Source of the DNA: Larkinella soli
Lineage (GTDB): Bacteria > Bacteroidota > Bacteroidia > Cytophagales > Spirosomataceae
Direction of reading: 5' to 3'
Assembly (NCBI RefSeq): GCF_003703975.1
Contig: NZ_QTJY01000020.1
Coordinates: forward strand, 1-64,000
Length of the DNA: 64,000 bases
Shown here: piece by piece, positions 26,142 through 34,859 of the stretch
Layout of the letters: each line of letters begins with the position of its first letter
Numbering within the stretch: position 1 is the stretch's first letter
The notes under the pieces: model-generated
Seen by the model: only the letters and a program-made list of their open reading frames with translations
The model's database searches: none
What the model was told of the DNA's origin: nothing
Position numbers and translations under genes: made by a program

Positions 26142-26476
26142 ATGAATCCCGTACAAATCGACCTACTTTCCGATCTGGTTTGCCCCTGGTGCTACATCGG
26201 CCGAAGACGGCTGGAGAAGGCACTGGCTCAGATTCCCGAGGTCGAAACACAGATTCGCTGGCAACCGTTCGAGTTGTTCCCGCAGATTCCGGTAAGCGGG
26301 GTGGAACGCCACGCCCATATGGCCCGGGTATTCGGCTCGGTTGGTCGACGACCCGGCTCGACCAGTTTCTGACCAGCGATGAAGGAGCCGCGCCGGTTCG
26401 GCACCAGCAACGGCTCTACCGGCTTGCGGGCATCACCCGGGCGACCCGAATCGCCCCATTCCCGACCAAAGAATAA
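26142..26476 (+). pseudogene. Truncated DsbA-family (FrnE-like) oxidoreductase
   Basis: The N-terminus MNPVQIDLLSDLVCPWCYIGRRR has the CPWC active site (Cys14, Cys17) and start of a FrnE/DsbA-type thioredoxin-fold oxidoreductase, normally over 200 residues. Here the frame ends after 76 residues at 26372. Another frame open to 26476 carries no recognisable remainder, and the helical insertion domain is missing. An internal deletion with frameshift is the simplest explanation. It could still yield a short peptide with the redox motif, but it is probably dead. Confidence 0.75.
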
Positions 26477-26512
26477 CCAGGTCTTTCGGCCTATCCAATT
26501 AAACAGATTATA

Positions 26513-26953
26513 ATGATGGAAACGCAGGCAAACAAAGGGCTCTATGTAGCCGAAGTAACCACCCTTGGCGGCCGTAACGGTCATGCCCAGTCATCCGACA
26601 ACCTGCTGAGTGTACATCTGGCCTTCCCCAAAGAGATTGGCGGGAATGGCGGAGCCACGAACCCCGAGCAACTTTTTGCGGCCGGTTTTTCGGCCTGTTT
26701 CGGGCAAAGTCTGTCCTTTGTGGCCTCTCAGCGTAAGCTGCCGGTGGACGTCAGGAACGTCCGTGTAACGACCAGGGTGCATCTGCTGGCAATTGAAGGC
26801 GGTTACGGCTTAGCCGCCGACCTGTTCATTCAGGTACCCGGTGTTAGCCGGGAACAAGCCGAAGAGCTTGTGGAAGCTACCAAAACCGTATGCGCTTACA
26901 GCAACTCCACGCGAGGCAACGTCCGGACGACGTACCGGGTAATCGAAGGCTAA
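26513..26953 (+). CDS. ohr: Organic hydroperoxide resistance protein (OsmC/Ohr)
   Basis: A 146-residue Ohr-type peroxiredoxin that reduces organic hydroperoxides. The two redox cysteines are visible: Cys62 in FSACFGQS and Cys127 in TVCAYSNSTR. The N-terminal GGRNGHAQSSDNLLSVHLAFP strand also matches. ATG at 26513 or 26516. It lies downstream of the broken DsbA-like gene and opposite HxlR, giving a small thiol/peroxide stress cluster. Confidence 0.93.
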   Translation: MMETQANKGLYVAEVTTLGGRNGHAQSSDNLLSVHLAFPKEIGGNGGATNPEQLFAAGFSACFGQSLSFVASQRKLPVDVRNVRVTTRVHLLAIEGGYGLAADLFIQVPGVSREQAEELVEATKTVCAYSNSTRGNVRTTYRVIEG

Positions 26954-27011
26954 CGCAGCGTGCGCCGGCCGAATCAAATCTCTTCATCAACCCTCTTCAC
27001 ATTTTACAACC

Positions 27012-27587
27012 ATGACTGCTTCCCGGTTTTTCCTACGCTCAGTGGTTCTATCCGTTTTCTTTTTGGTAACGGCCACGGCCTGCAATGATGAAAACGAAAC
27101 CGTAACGCCGAAGTCTTCCGACAGGACGGCCGCCAATGCTGCCCTGGGACGAGCCTTCTTTGAGGAGGGGCTCAATGCCGATTCGCCGGCGGCCCGGGCC
27201 GCCGGCTTCAGACGGGTTGTTTCTCCGGATTATCAGCAATACAACGCCATTGCCCCTCCGGGCCGTGATGGGCTGATCGGCTTTGTGGAAGAATTCTATA
27301 AAGCCATCCCCAACCTGAATGCCGTCATTCATGACGTATTTGCCACCGAAGACCGGGTGGTGGTGCGTTGGACGATTTCGGGAAACGTAACGGGGGCTCC
27401 TTTTCTGGGAGCGGCACCCCAGGGTCAGCGCCTGGAGTTTGACGTGATCGACATCTGGACGATCCGCAATGGCCAGCTCTATGAGCACTGGGACCAGTTC
27501 GACTGGCCGCGCTGCTTTATTCAAATGGGAATTCAGGGATTGCCGGCCCCCTTTATCGAAGCCGCCGGCCGACCGGTAAGACGCTGA
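27012..27587 (+). CDS. SnoaL-like (ester cyclase family) lipoprotein
   Basis: A 191-residue protein with a lipoprotein signal (SVFFLVTATAC, Cys about 24) followed by a SnoaL-like/NTF2-like domain (about 40-180). It has YQQYNAIAPPGRDGLIGFVEEFY and a C-terminal IDIWTIRNGQLYEHWDQFDW. Such small alpha+beta-barrel domains bind hydrophobic or aromatic ligands; members annotated as ester cyclases mostly lack proven substrates. It is 58 bp after ohr and may be cotranscribed. Confidence 0.85.
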   Translation: MTASRFFLRSVVLSVFFLVTATACNDENETVTPKSSDRTAANAALGRAFFEEGLNADSPAARAAGFRRVVSPDYQQYNAIAPPGRDGLIGFVEEFYKAIPNLNAVIHDVFATEDRVVVRWTISGNVTGAPFLGAAPQGQRLEFDVIDIWTIRNGQLYEHWDQFDWPRCFIQMGIQGLPAPFIEAAGRPVRR

Positions 27588-27594
27588 TTCGGTT

Positions 27595-27620
27595 ACAGGC
27601 CGGCAGAATTGCCGGCCTGT
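27595..27620. terminator. Hairpin after SnoaL-like gene
   Basis: The 11-bp perfect stem ACAGGCCGGCA/TGCCGGCCTGT has a 4-base loop, 8 bp after the stop codon. There is no clear T-run, so termination strength is uncertain. Confidence 0.5.
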
Positions 27621-27844
27621 CTGCTGAAGTCACCTCAGCAAGGGAGGGCGCTCTGCCTGCCCGGAAAACCGGAAATGATTGCGGATAACGCAAAAAATAA
27701 CTGTCAGCCGGTTAAAGGACTGGACCTTTCGGGTAAAAGTCTTTCCATCGTACCGGCAATTGCCACGACCCCCAACCGGCCCTTGCGGGTGTGGCGTTGC
27801 CTGATGAGGCAGATGATGGAAAGCCCCCGGCCTTCCGTCTCCTC

Positions 27845-28258
27845 CTATCGTCGGGCGGTTTCGACCGGCGCGGAAGACCTGGGGGCGGTAAAGGAAAGCC
27901 GCCGGTCGTTGGCATAGGCCCCCGCGTACATCAGCAGGCCCCCGACGACCATGGTATTGCGGAAGATATTGAGCAGGTCGTTTTCACTGGTGGCGGCACG
28001 GGGAACATGGACCAGGAAGATCATCAGGAACACATACAACGCCATGAGCAGGGAGGCCAGTTTATCATACCGACCCCAAATGCAACTGATGATGAACAGG
28101 AGGATGCAGATGCCGGTAGCGTAATTCCAGAACAGGGGAAAGGGCAGCCACGACGGAACGAACGACGCGCCCACGCCGGCTTTGCCGAAGTGCAGCAGAA
28201 TGTACATGGTAAACGGCAGCACAAATAGCCACCTTCCTAAACCAACGACTTTGTTCAT
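27845..28258 (-). CDS. DoxX-like membrane protein
   Basis: A 137-residue protein with four hydrophobic segments (RWLFVLPFTMYILLHF; FWNYATGICILLFIISCIW; LLMALYVFLMIFLVH; FRNTMVVGGLLMYAGAY), consistent with the DoxX/DoxD-like family of small membrane proteins linked in other bacteria to thiol and oxidative stress. ATG at 28258 preferred; the longer frame adds a non-hydrophobic leader. Convergent with the SnoaL-like gene. Exact role unknown. Confidence 0.75.
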   Translation of the reverse strand: MNKVVGLGRWLFVLPFTMYILLHFGKAGVGASFVPSWLPFPLFWNYATGICILLFIISCIWGRYDKLASLLMALYVFLMIFLVHVPRAATSENDLLNIFRNTMVVGGLLMYAGAYANDRRLSFTAPRSSAPVETARR

Positions 28259-28472
28259 GGACTTCGATTGTTTAAACGTTGAAAGCACGACGACATGCCT
28301 ACCGGGGTTTAGCCCCGGCCCAACCGGTATTCCGGTTTCCGTTTCAAAAGTCCGCAAACATCCGCGCCAAACTCTTGACAAAAGTCAATGGTTTAAAGGC
28401 AGGAACCGGGTGTATCTCCCCTTCTCAACAGCGGCTTTTCCGGATGAGTCAGAGCCCGTGCGAATCGTCGGC

Positions 28473-29159
28473 CTATGGAGTGATGACGGAGACATCCGGC
28501 GGCCGTGAAGCTCTGATCGCCTGAACGATAGCCTGAAAATGAACCGATAATGCCGGCCAGTTGCGTGCCTGAATATATTCCGGTAAAAACAACGGGCTGC
28601 CCATTCCCACCCCATCGGCTCCGGCCCTGAAATAATGCTCCATCGTTTGCCGGGTAATCCCGCCGGTGGGCAGGAGCTTTATCTGATTCAGGGGTGCTTT
28701 TACCTGTTTCAGATAGTCGGGGCCCAGCGTTCCGGCGGGGTAGACCTTCACCATCGTCGCACCCAGCGCCCAGGCCCGGTAGATCTCCGAAGGCGAAAAA
28801 GCACCCGGGAAGACGGGAACCCCCTGTTCGACACAGGCCCGAATGACGGCCGGGTTCACGATGGGCGTGACAATGAACTGCGCCCCCGCTTCCAGAGCCT
28901 CGTTCAGGTCCGCCGGCGTACAGACGGTTCCTGCACCGATGTTCAGGCTTCCGGCATACCGGTCCAGCGTTCGCCGGATCATCGCCGGGGCGCCGGGCGT
29001 ATTCATCGTAATTTCCATCGTCGTCAGCCCGGCCTGCTGATAGATCGGGAGAATCTCGTCGAGGTCGGCTGCGCTCAGGTTGCGAAGGATTCCAACCAGG
29101 GGCATGGCCGTGAACCGCTCCCACGAAAAATCGGGTGTATCGCTCCGTCTTACTGCCAC
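28473..29159 (-). CDS. 2-keto-3-deoxy-gluconate/phosphogluconate aldolase (KDPG/KHG)
   Basis: A class I aldolase of 228 residues from a GTG start, or 210 from the ATG at 29105. It cleaves 2-keto-3-deoxy-sugar acids (phosphorylated or not) to pyruvate and an aldehyde. Motifs: GILRNL, MEITMNTPGA (catalytic Glu), GAGTV, FIVTPIVNP, VFPGAFSPSE, and MVKVYPAGTLG with the Schiff-base Lys. LLPTGGI completes the phosphate-binding end. Last gene of the left arm after the enolase-superfamily dehydratase; the pairing predicts dehydration to a 2-keto-3-deoxy acid followed by aldol cleavage. No KDG kinase is seen, so a non-phosphorylated substrate is possible. Confidence 0.9.
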   Translation of the reverse strand: MAVRRSDTPDFSWERFTAMPLVGILRNLSAADLDEILPIYQQAGLTTMEITMNTPGAPAMIRRTLDRYAGSLNIGAGTVCTPADLNEALEAGAQFIVTPIVNPAVIRACVEQGVPVFPGAFSPSEIYRAWALGATMVKVYPAGTLGPDYLKQVKAPLNQIKLLPTGGITRQTMEHYFRAGADGVGMGSPLFLPEYIQARNWPALSVHFQAIVQAIRASRPPDVSVITP

Positions 29160-29269
29160 GTCGGTGTCCGGGTTAGGGTTGGGGCGAACGGCAGGTTCAA
29201 TGCCCGCAGGGCCTGTTCACTAAACGGGAACAGAGGTCCGCCCCACCCCGGGATGAGCCGATCAGTCAT
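29150..29269 (-). CDS. Candidate 39-residue small protein between dehydratase and aldolase
   Basis: An ATG lies three bases after the dehydratase stop and opens a 39-codon frame (MTDRLIPGWGGPLFPFSEQA...). It ends at 29150, overlapping the GTG start of the aldolase. The tight packing suggests translation, at least as coupling to the aldolase. The sequence has no recognised family and might be a remnant of a lost gene. Confidence 0.3.
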   Translation of the reverse strand: MTDRLIPGWGGPLFPFSEQALRALNLPFAPTLTRTPTWQ

Positions 29270-29272
29270 GGC

Positions 29273-30442
29273 TCAGGCGGTGAAATAGCTCGTCGCATCG
29301 GCGGGCCGGATCTCGGTCAGCGTTCCTTTGTAATGGCGAAGCGGACGCGGGTCGAAGGGGTGTTTGCCGATCTCGTCCAGATTCAGGTCGATACCCAAAC
29401 CCGGTTTGTCGGGAATCATCATCTCCCCATTCACAAACTGCACCTCCTCGGTCGTGATCTCCGAGCGCCAGGGGACGTCGGTATTCATGGTTTCGAGCAG
29501 ATAAAAGTTAGGAACGCAGGCCGCCAGTTGCAGGGTGGCGGCATTGGCCACGGGACCGATCGGGTTATGCGGACAAACCGGCAGGTGATAGGCTTCCGCC
29601 ATGGCGGCAATTTTTCTGGTCTCGGCCAGTCCACCCGCATGACTTACGTCGGGCTGCACGAAATCGGCCGCCCGCAGTTCGAACAGCGACCGGAAATTCC
29701 AGCGGTTGTAAAGCCGTTCGCCGGCCGCGATCGGTACGTTCACCCGGCGTTTCACTTCCGCCAGTCCTTCCAGATTTTCGGGCGGGAGCGGCTCTTCGAA
29801 CCAGAGGGGCTCGAATTTTTCCAGGGCGTGACCAATCCGCACGGCCGTCGGAACGTCGAAGCGGCCGTGTCCTTCAATGATGATGTCGGCCTTGCCCCGG
29901 GTGGCTTCCCGCACGGCGGCCACGACGGCCATCGACTGCTCGAACTCGACGCGGTTCATCGTGAGGTAAGCGGCCCCAAAAGGGTCCCACTTAAGGGCTT
30001 TAAAGCCTTGCCCAATCGCAAAAGCCGCTTTTTCGGCAAACTGTTCGGGGGTCTTGGCGGGCGCGAACCAGCCGTTGGCGTAGCAGGGCACGCTCCCGCG
30101 CACCTTGCCGCCCATAAGCCGGTACACCGGCACCCCGAGGTCTTTGGCGGTAATGTCCCACAAGGCCATTTCAACCCCCGACAACGCGCTCATCAGCACC
30201 GATCCGCCCCGCCAGTACACGTCGCGGTAGGCTTCGTGCCAGAGGGCTTCGATGTTGCGCGGGTCTTTCCCCACAAAGATGCGTTCCAGCTCGCGGCACT
30301 GCTGCGCCACGGTCAGTTCGTTGTGTTCCAGTGTGGCCTCGCCGATCCCGTACAGCCCGTCGACGCTGGTCATGACCCGGACAAACACCCAATTGGTTCG
30401 GTAGGCGTGGCAGATATAGGTTTCAATAGCAGTGATTTTCAT
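29273..30442 (-). CDS. Enolase-superfamily sugar-acid dehydratase (galactonate-dehydratase-like)
   Basis: A 389-residue mandelate racemase/muconate lactonising-type enzyme, expected to dehydrate an aldonate to a 2-keto-3-deoxy acid in the cytosol. Likely metal ligands and catalytic residues: LKWDP (Lys151), IEGHGRF (Glu190, His192), WFEEPLPPEN (Glu216), GERLY (Glu242), QPDVSHAGG (Asp265) and PHNPIGPV (His292). The GHGR and HNPIGP patterns are those of the galactonate dehydratase group, though many relatives have other substrates. Its start overlaps the MFS stop as ATGA. Glu at 190, where many members use Asp, is worth noting. Confidence 0.88.
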   Translation of the reverse strand: MKITAIETYICHAYRTNWVFVRVMTSVDGLYGIGEATLEHNELTVAQQCRELERIFVGKDPRNIEALWHEAYRDVYWRGGSVLMSALSGVEMALWDITAKDLGVPVYRLMGGKVRGSVPCYANGWFAPAKTPEQFAEKAAFAIGQGFKALKWDPFGAAYLTMNRVEFEQSMAVVAAVREATRGKADIIIEGHGRFDVPTAVRIGHALEKFEPLWFEEPLPPENLEGLAEVKRRVNVPIAAGERLYNRWNFRSLFELRAADFVQPDVSHAGGLAETRKIAAMAEAYHLPVCPHNPIGPVANAATLQLAACVPNFYLLETMNTDVPWRSEITTEEVQFVNGEMMIPDKPGLGIDLNLDEIGKHPFDPRPLRHYKGTLTEIRPADATSYFTA

Positions 30443-31695
30443 GGTAGTTCAGTAATGGTCAATTCAGATCGATGAAGGCTGTTCTTTTGAAAATACCGCC
30501 CGAGGGTCAGCCAGAGGCAAAAACCGCCCAGCAGGTACATGAAACCAAGTGACGACAGACCATTCGACAATCCGACCGTCGGCTTCAGATACCCCAGCAG
30601 GAACGGCGCAAGGGCCGCCGTGACGTAGGCGAACATGGCCGACAGCCCCACCGAGGTGGAGCGGTAGGGCGGTTCGATGACCTCGAACAGGGTCGTGTAC
30701 AGGTTGGCTTCGTAGAGACCGCGGCAGAGGCCGAAACCCGCCAGACAAACGATGGTCAGCGAAGGCGTTTCCGCCTGCCCCATGCCCACGATGAACGGCA
30801 CGCCGAGCAGGAGCCCTGCGGTCTGGATTATGAGCCGGTAACGCACCGATTTCCGGGCCAGCCGGTCCGACAGCCAACCGCCCCCCATGACGCCCACGAA
30901 GGCCGCCAGATGGTGATAGAACATGGAGGTAAACCCGGCTTCGGCTACCGACAAACCGAATTTTTCGTGCAGAAAAGTGGGAGTCCAGACCGTATAGCCG
31001 ACATTGACGACCACCAGCGACAGAAACGCACCACACAGCAGCAAAGCGGCCGGTTTCCGAAACAGGGCCAGTGTGGCTTCGCGGAAAAACCGTTTCTGGT
31101 CGGCCGACGAAATGGCCGTCACCGGAGCCGGGGTGGGTCGTAGCCGGAAATACAGAATGGCCGACAGGATCACCCCGGCCCCACCGAACCCAAAAAAGGC
31201 ATTTTTCCAGCCGTATTGCTGCGCGACGTATCCTCCGACCGCTCCGCTCACCACGACTCCGGCATACAGCGACGTCTGGTGAATCGACATGGCGACCGCC
31301 CGGGTTTTGTCGTGATGCTCGCTGATGAGGCCGTTGGCCGCCGGCGCGTAAAACGCTTCCCCACCGCCCACCGCCAGGCTCCGAAGCACAATCAGATGCA
31401 GCAGCGTATGGCTCAGGCCGGTCAGGAGGGTAGCCGCGCTCCAGAACAACAGCGAGAAGCCGATGATTTTTTTCCGGTTGAGCAGATCGCCGGCTATCCC
31501 CGCGAAAGGAATCATCAGCCCCAGGGTGAGCGAAAAAAGCGAACCGACCAGCCCGGCCTGGGCATCGCTCAGGCCCAGGTCGGCTTTAATGAGGGGCAGC
31601 GAGACGTTGAAAATCTGCCGGTCGGCCTGGTTGAAAAAGAAAGCCAGCCACAGCCACAGCAGCAACTCCCACCGGTAGGCATCTCGTTTCTCCAT
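30439..31695 (-). CDS. MFS transporter, sugar-acid (ACS-type), left arm
   Basis: A 418-residue major-facilitator permease with 12 predicted membrane helices, likely importing a hexuronate, aldonate or related anion across the inner membrane. The first helix region reads LLWLWLAFFFNQADRQIF, and loop 2-3 has GDLLNRKKIIG. It is closely related to the right-arm MFS at 57347, sharing NQADRQIF, VGGGEAFYAP versus TGGGEAFYAP, and SIHQT motifs. Its stop overlaps the dehydratase start by four bases, so import and dehydration are cotranslated. Confidence 0.9.
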   Translation of the reverse strand: MEKRDAYRWELLLWLWLAFFFNQADRQIFNVSLPLIKADLGLSDAQAGLVGSLFSLTLGLMIPFAGIAGDLLNRKKIIGFSLLFWSAATLLTGLSHTLLHLIVLRSLAVGGGEAFYAPAANGLISEHHDKTRAVAMSIHQTSLYAGVVVSGAVGGYVAQQYGWKNAFFGFGGAGVILSAILYFRLRPTPAPVTAISSADQKRFFREATLALFRKPAALLLCGAFLSLVVVNVGYTVWTPTFLHEKFGLSVAEAGFTSMFYHHLAAFVGVMGGGWLSDRLARKSVRYRLIIQTAGLLLGVPFIVGMGQAETPSLTIVCLAGFGLCRGLYEANLYTTLFEVIEPPYRSTSVGLSAMFAYVTAALAPFLLGYLKPTVGLSNGLSSLGFMYLLGGFCLWLTLGRYFQKNSLHRSELTITELP

Positions 31696-31698
31696 CGG

Positions 31699-32454
31699 TC
31701 AGCGCATGTTCATCCCCCCGTTCACGTCGAGGATGGTACCGGTGATGTAGTCGCCCCCTTCCCCGCACAGAAACGCCACCGCCAGCCCCACCGCGCGGGG
31801 TTTGCCGAGGCCCAGCGGCACGGACGCGCTCAACTTCTCGGTACCTTCGATGCCGTGCGTTTTCAGCATCAGTTCGGTTTCGATGATGCCCGGCGCCACG
31901 GCATTGACGTTGATGCCCAGCGGGGCACCGGTGCGGGCCAGCGTTTTCGTCATCCCCAGCATGCCGCTTTTGGTGGAGGTGTAATGCATATGTCCGAACA
32001 GCGACCCCCGCTCGGCGACGACCGAACTGATGTTGATGACCCGGCCGTACCGCTGCTTCTTCATGATCGTCATAGCTTCTTTCGCACACAGAAAGCAGCT
32101 GGTCAGGTTGGTATCGATGACGTAGCGCCAGTCTTCGAGATCGATTTCAAAGATGGTCTTGTTCTGTGAGGTCCCGGCGTTGTTGACCAGGATATCGAGC
32201 CGCCCGAACTCTTTTCCGACCTTGGCAAACATGGCCTTCACCTGGTCTTCCTGACTCACGTCGGCTTCACAGAGTAACACCCGGCGTCCGGTCTCCCGAA
32301 TCTGATCGGCGGTAACTTCGCCGTCCAGATTCATCTTTTTGTCGTTGAGTACGATATCGGCGCCCTGTTCGGCCAGCACCAGCGCAATCCCTTTCCCAAT
32401 GCCGCGGGCCGCGCCGGTAATCAGAGCCACTTTCCCTTCTAACGGTAAACACAT
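31699..32454 (-). CDS. SDR oxidoreductase (FabG-like)
   Basis: A 251-residue classical short-chain dehydrogenase. Motifs are TGAARGIG (13-20) for NAD(P) binding, NNAG (91-94), catalytic Ser about 143-144 (NISSVV), and Tyr158-xxx-Lys162 (YTSTK). In this cluster it probably oxidises or reduces a sugar or sugar acid (for example aldose to lactone, or ketouronate to aldonate), not a fatty acyl-ACP. I start at the ATG at 32454 because the frame upstream to 32601 adds about 49 Pro/Ala-rich residues absent from the family. It ends 3 bp before the MFS start. Confidence 0.88.
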   Translation of the reverse strand: MCLPLEGKVALITGAARGIGKGIALVLAEQGADIVLNDKKMNLDGEVTADQIRETGRRVLLCEADVSQEDQVKAMFAKVGKEFGRLDILVNNAGTSQNKTIFEIDLEDWRYVIDTNLTSCFLCAKEAMTIMKKQRYGRVINISSVVAERGSLFGHMHYTSTKSGMLGMTKTLARTGAPLGINVNAVAPGIIETELMLKTHGIEGTEKLSASVPLGLGKPRAVGLAVAFLCGEGGDYITGTILDVNGGMNMR

Positions 32455-32587
32455 GTTGATTTCAGGTTTTACACGTCGGGCGGGAGCGACCTGAGCCGCT
32501 CCACCGACATGTGGTCCGGAACTTAACGCTGCCGGGGCCGATCCATTGACCGGCTGGGGGTCGGAATAGGAACCGGGAGCAACGAGA

Positions 32588-34825
32588 TCATTTCTTTTCA
32601 TAAACAAGCAGGCGTATAGAATTGGCTTTCAGGGGACTTTCGGCCGACACCGTGGCCGAGCCGGAAACCGCCCGGTCGGACACCCTGCCCCCTTCCCGGC
32701 CGGCCACGCTGGCACTTAAGGGAGACGTTCCGGAACCGGAGTCCCCGATTTCCCGGGCGGTCGTCAGTTGGTAGCCCGGCACATTGATGCGGGCGGTGCG
32801 GGGGGTGGTGCGGCTCGTGTTCCAGACCACGACCCCCACTTGCCGACCGTTCCGGAAGCCCTTGGCGGTGATGTCTTCCCCAGCTACCTCGATTCCTTCC
32901 TCGTCGATGAACTGACCATAGCGGAAAAAGGCGGGGTTGTCGTTTTCGAACTGAATCAGGTCGTGCACGTACTTCGTGGCGACGGCTTCCGGGGCTTCCT
33001 TTATTTTGGCCGGCACGGGCGGATAATAGGTTACGTCCGCATAGCTGCCGGCGGTGGGCAGTTTCCCGTTGACCACGTAATCCACATCTTCGGCGTAGCG
33101 GGTTTCGATCTCATGGCGCAGTCCATACACGGCCGCGAAATTGGCTTCGGCGCGGGTAATCATCGGGTTGGCATTCCGCTGGGTTTCCACCAGTTCGGGA
33201 AAGGTGTAGCGGAACAATGCCGGAAACGAAAACTCCGCCGATCCGAAGCCGATGGGTTCGATGGCGGTGCCGATGCCCCAGCCGTGGTGATAATCGATGT
33301 TGTCGATGACCCCGTCGTGGGTAGCCTCGGTCATGATGATAAACTCCGGGTCCAGCTTTTTCAGGGCCGTACGGATGTCGTTGAGCATCTTCACCCGGTA
33401 TTTGGTACCGGACTCCTGAGGCAGCGTATGATCCTGGATTCTGGAAAAATTGAGCAGGGCGCCTTTGACTCCCGCCTGGTCGTACAGGATTCCGTCGGCC
33501 CCCAGGTCGCGGGCCTGCAGGGCCAGGTTCATCATGGTGCTGCGCCAGCGGCCCGAACTGTACGAACTTTCGACAAAGACGACGGGCGTGGCACTGTTGT
33601 ACTTGCGGATGCTGCTGGTGTAGGCCGACTGGTCCTCCCGGACGGCCATCGTTTCATTGCCGCTGTACTTGTAGTATTCGGTGGTGGCATCCATCATCGT
33701 GGCGTTGGCGTACAGGATGATCTTGAAGCCTCGTTTATGGGCCCGTTCGATGCCCTGTTTCAGAGCGGCCTGCCCGCCCAGCAGATCGTCCGGCACCCAG
33801 TTGGGAAAAAGCCGGTCGTGGCCCCCGTGCGCCCAGCCGAACAAACCGATGGTTTTGAATCCGAAGCGGTCGGCGATGTCGCATAGTTTATCCATTTCGT
33901 CGTACCGCCACATGACGTAGCCGTTCTGCTGTTTCAGGATGGCCAGATACCAGCCCGCATCCCGTTTGACCCAGTCGGGCAGCGTCGGCATGGTGAACTG
34001 AGTGTCGTACCAGGCCCGATAGCGTTTGGCTGCCGCATGCCAGGTCCCTTCATAAGGCGTTACCAATACGTCGGGAACGGCGAACGTCCGGCTGTACACC
34101 GGGAAGGTAATGGACGAGGTGAAAGCCGCCGACGGCTTGTCGAAAGCCAGGTCGAACTGTTTTTTGGACCGGGCGGCATCGTGGCATCCCACATACAGCC
34201 CGCCGGCGGGCGTATTGATGGAGAACCATTGCATACTGCCTCGTCCGCTGGGGTAGTCGAACGATTTCTGTCCGAACCTGGCCGGGTCGGTATAACACCG
34301 TCCCAGCGATTCGGGCCAGTATACGCTTGCTTTCCCGCCCGAAGCCTGGATTCCTGAAAGGATCGGATAGCTCAGTTCGCGGACCAGCCACTCATCGGAC
34401 TCACTCGTGAGGCTGCCCGAAAAGACAAAGGCTTCGTTTTGAACGGCAATCCGAAAGGCGGCCCGAACCGGCAGCGGGCGTCCCTGGCTCTGCAATCCGG
34501 AGTAGGTCAGCGTAACCTCACTCGCCGTCTGTTTGAGGTCGACGGCCGTCGTGGGCTGCACCTCCATCAGTTTCGGAGGAAACGAGTTGCCCTCTCCGGT
34601 ATTCTGAAGGGTCAGCTTCCACAGGCCGGTCAGCGGGGTGCGTGTCGTAAAGGAGGGAGTACCCCCCCGGGAAGCGATGGTCAGAGTGCCCTGGCGGTCG
34701 ATAGTCAGCGTGGCATTAGCAGTCGAGAGCCGGGCCGTCTGGGCCTGACCGCTCAGCGGCAGCAGACCGGCCGCCGGCAGCATCAGTCGGAGAAAAACGT
34801 GTCGTAGGAAATTCATAGAGTTCAT
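32588..34825 (-). CDS. Exported DUF6259-type putative glycoside hydrolase
   Basis: A 745-residue exported protein (signal about 1-29, ending GQAQ). An N-terminal beta-supersandwich runs about 30-300, followed by a TIM-barrel from KRDAGWYLAILKQQNGYVMWRYDEM, with GLFGWAHGGHDRLFPNW. Acidic residues at strand ends in GILYDQAGVKG and IIMTEATHDG are candidate nucleophile and acid/base. A C-terminal beta domain ends the protein. The arrangement matches DUF6259 and broadly recalls GH31/GH36-like clan architecture. Activity is inferred. Encoded directly after susD (34 bp), so it is probably the main periplasmic or surface glycosidase of the left arm. Confidence 0.78.
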   Translation of the reverse strand: MNSMNFLRHVFLRLMLPAAGLLPLSGQAQTARLSTANATLTIDRQGTLTIASRGGTPSFTTRTPLTGLWKLTLQNTGEGNSFPPKLMEVQPTTAVDLKQTASEVTLTYSGLQSQGRPLPVRAAFRIAVQNEAFVFSGSLTSESDEWLVRELSYPILSGIQASGGKASVYWPESLGRCYTDPARFGQKSFDYPSGRGSMQWFSINTPAGGLYVGCHDAARSKKQFDLAFDKPSAAFTSSITFPVYSRTFAVPDVLVTPYEGTWHAAAKRYRAWYDTQFTMPTLPDWVKRDAGWYLAILKQQNGYVMWRYDEMDKLCDIADRFGFKTIGLFGWAHGGHDRLFPNWVPDDLLGGQAALKQGIERAHKRGFKIILYANATMMDATTEYYKYSGNETMAVREDQSAYTSSIRKYNSATPVVFVESSYSSGRWRSTMMNLALQARDLGADGILYDQAGVKGALLNFSRIQDHTLPQESGTKYRVKMLNDIRTALKKLDPEFIIMTEATHDGVIDNIDYHHGWGIGTAIEPIGFGSAEFSFPALFRYTFPELVETQRNANPMITRAEANFAAVYGLRHEIETRYAEDVDYVVNGKLPTAGSYADVTYYPPVPAKIKEAPEAVATKYVHDLIQFENDNPAFFRYGQFIDEEGIEVAGEDITAKGFRNGRQVGVVVWNTSRTTPRTARINVPGYQLTTAREIGDSGSGTSPLSASVAGREGGRVSDRAVSGSATVSAESPLKANSIRLLVYEKK

Positions 34826-34859
34826 AATGGCTGAAACGACGTTAAACCGGCCGGCAGGG

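Noticed and set aside
32768-33886. A 372-codon rightward frame opposite the DUF6259 gene
   Set aside because: Glycine/valine/histidine-rich antisense shadow with no motifs.
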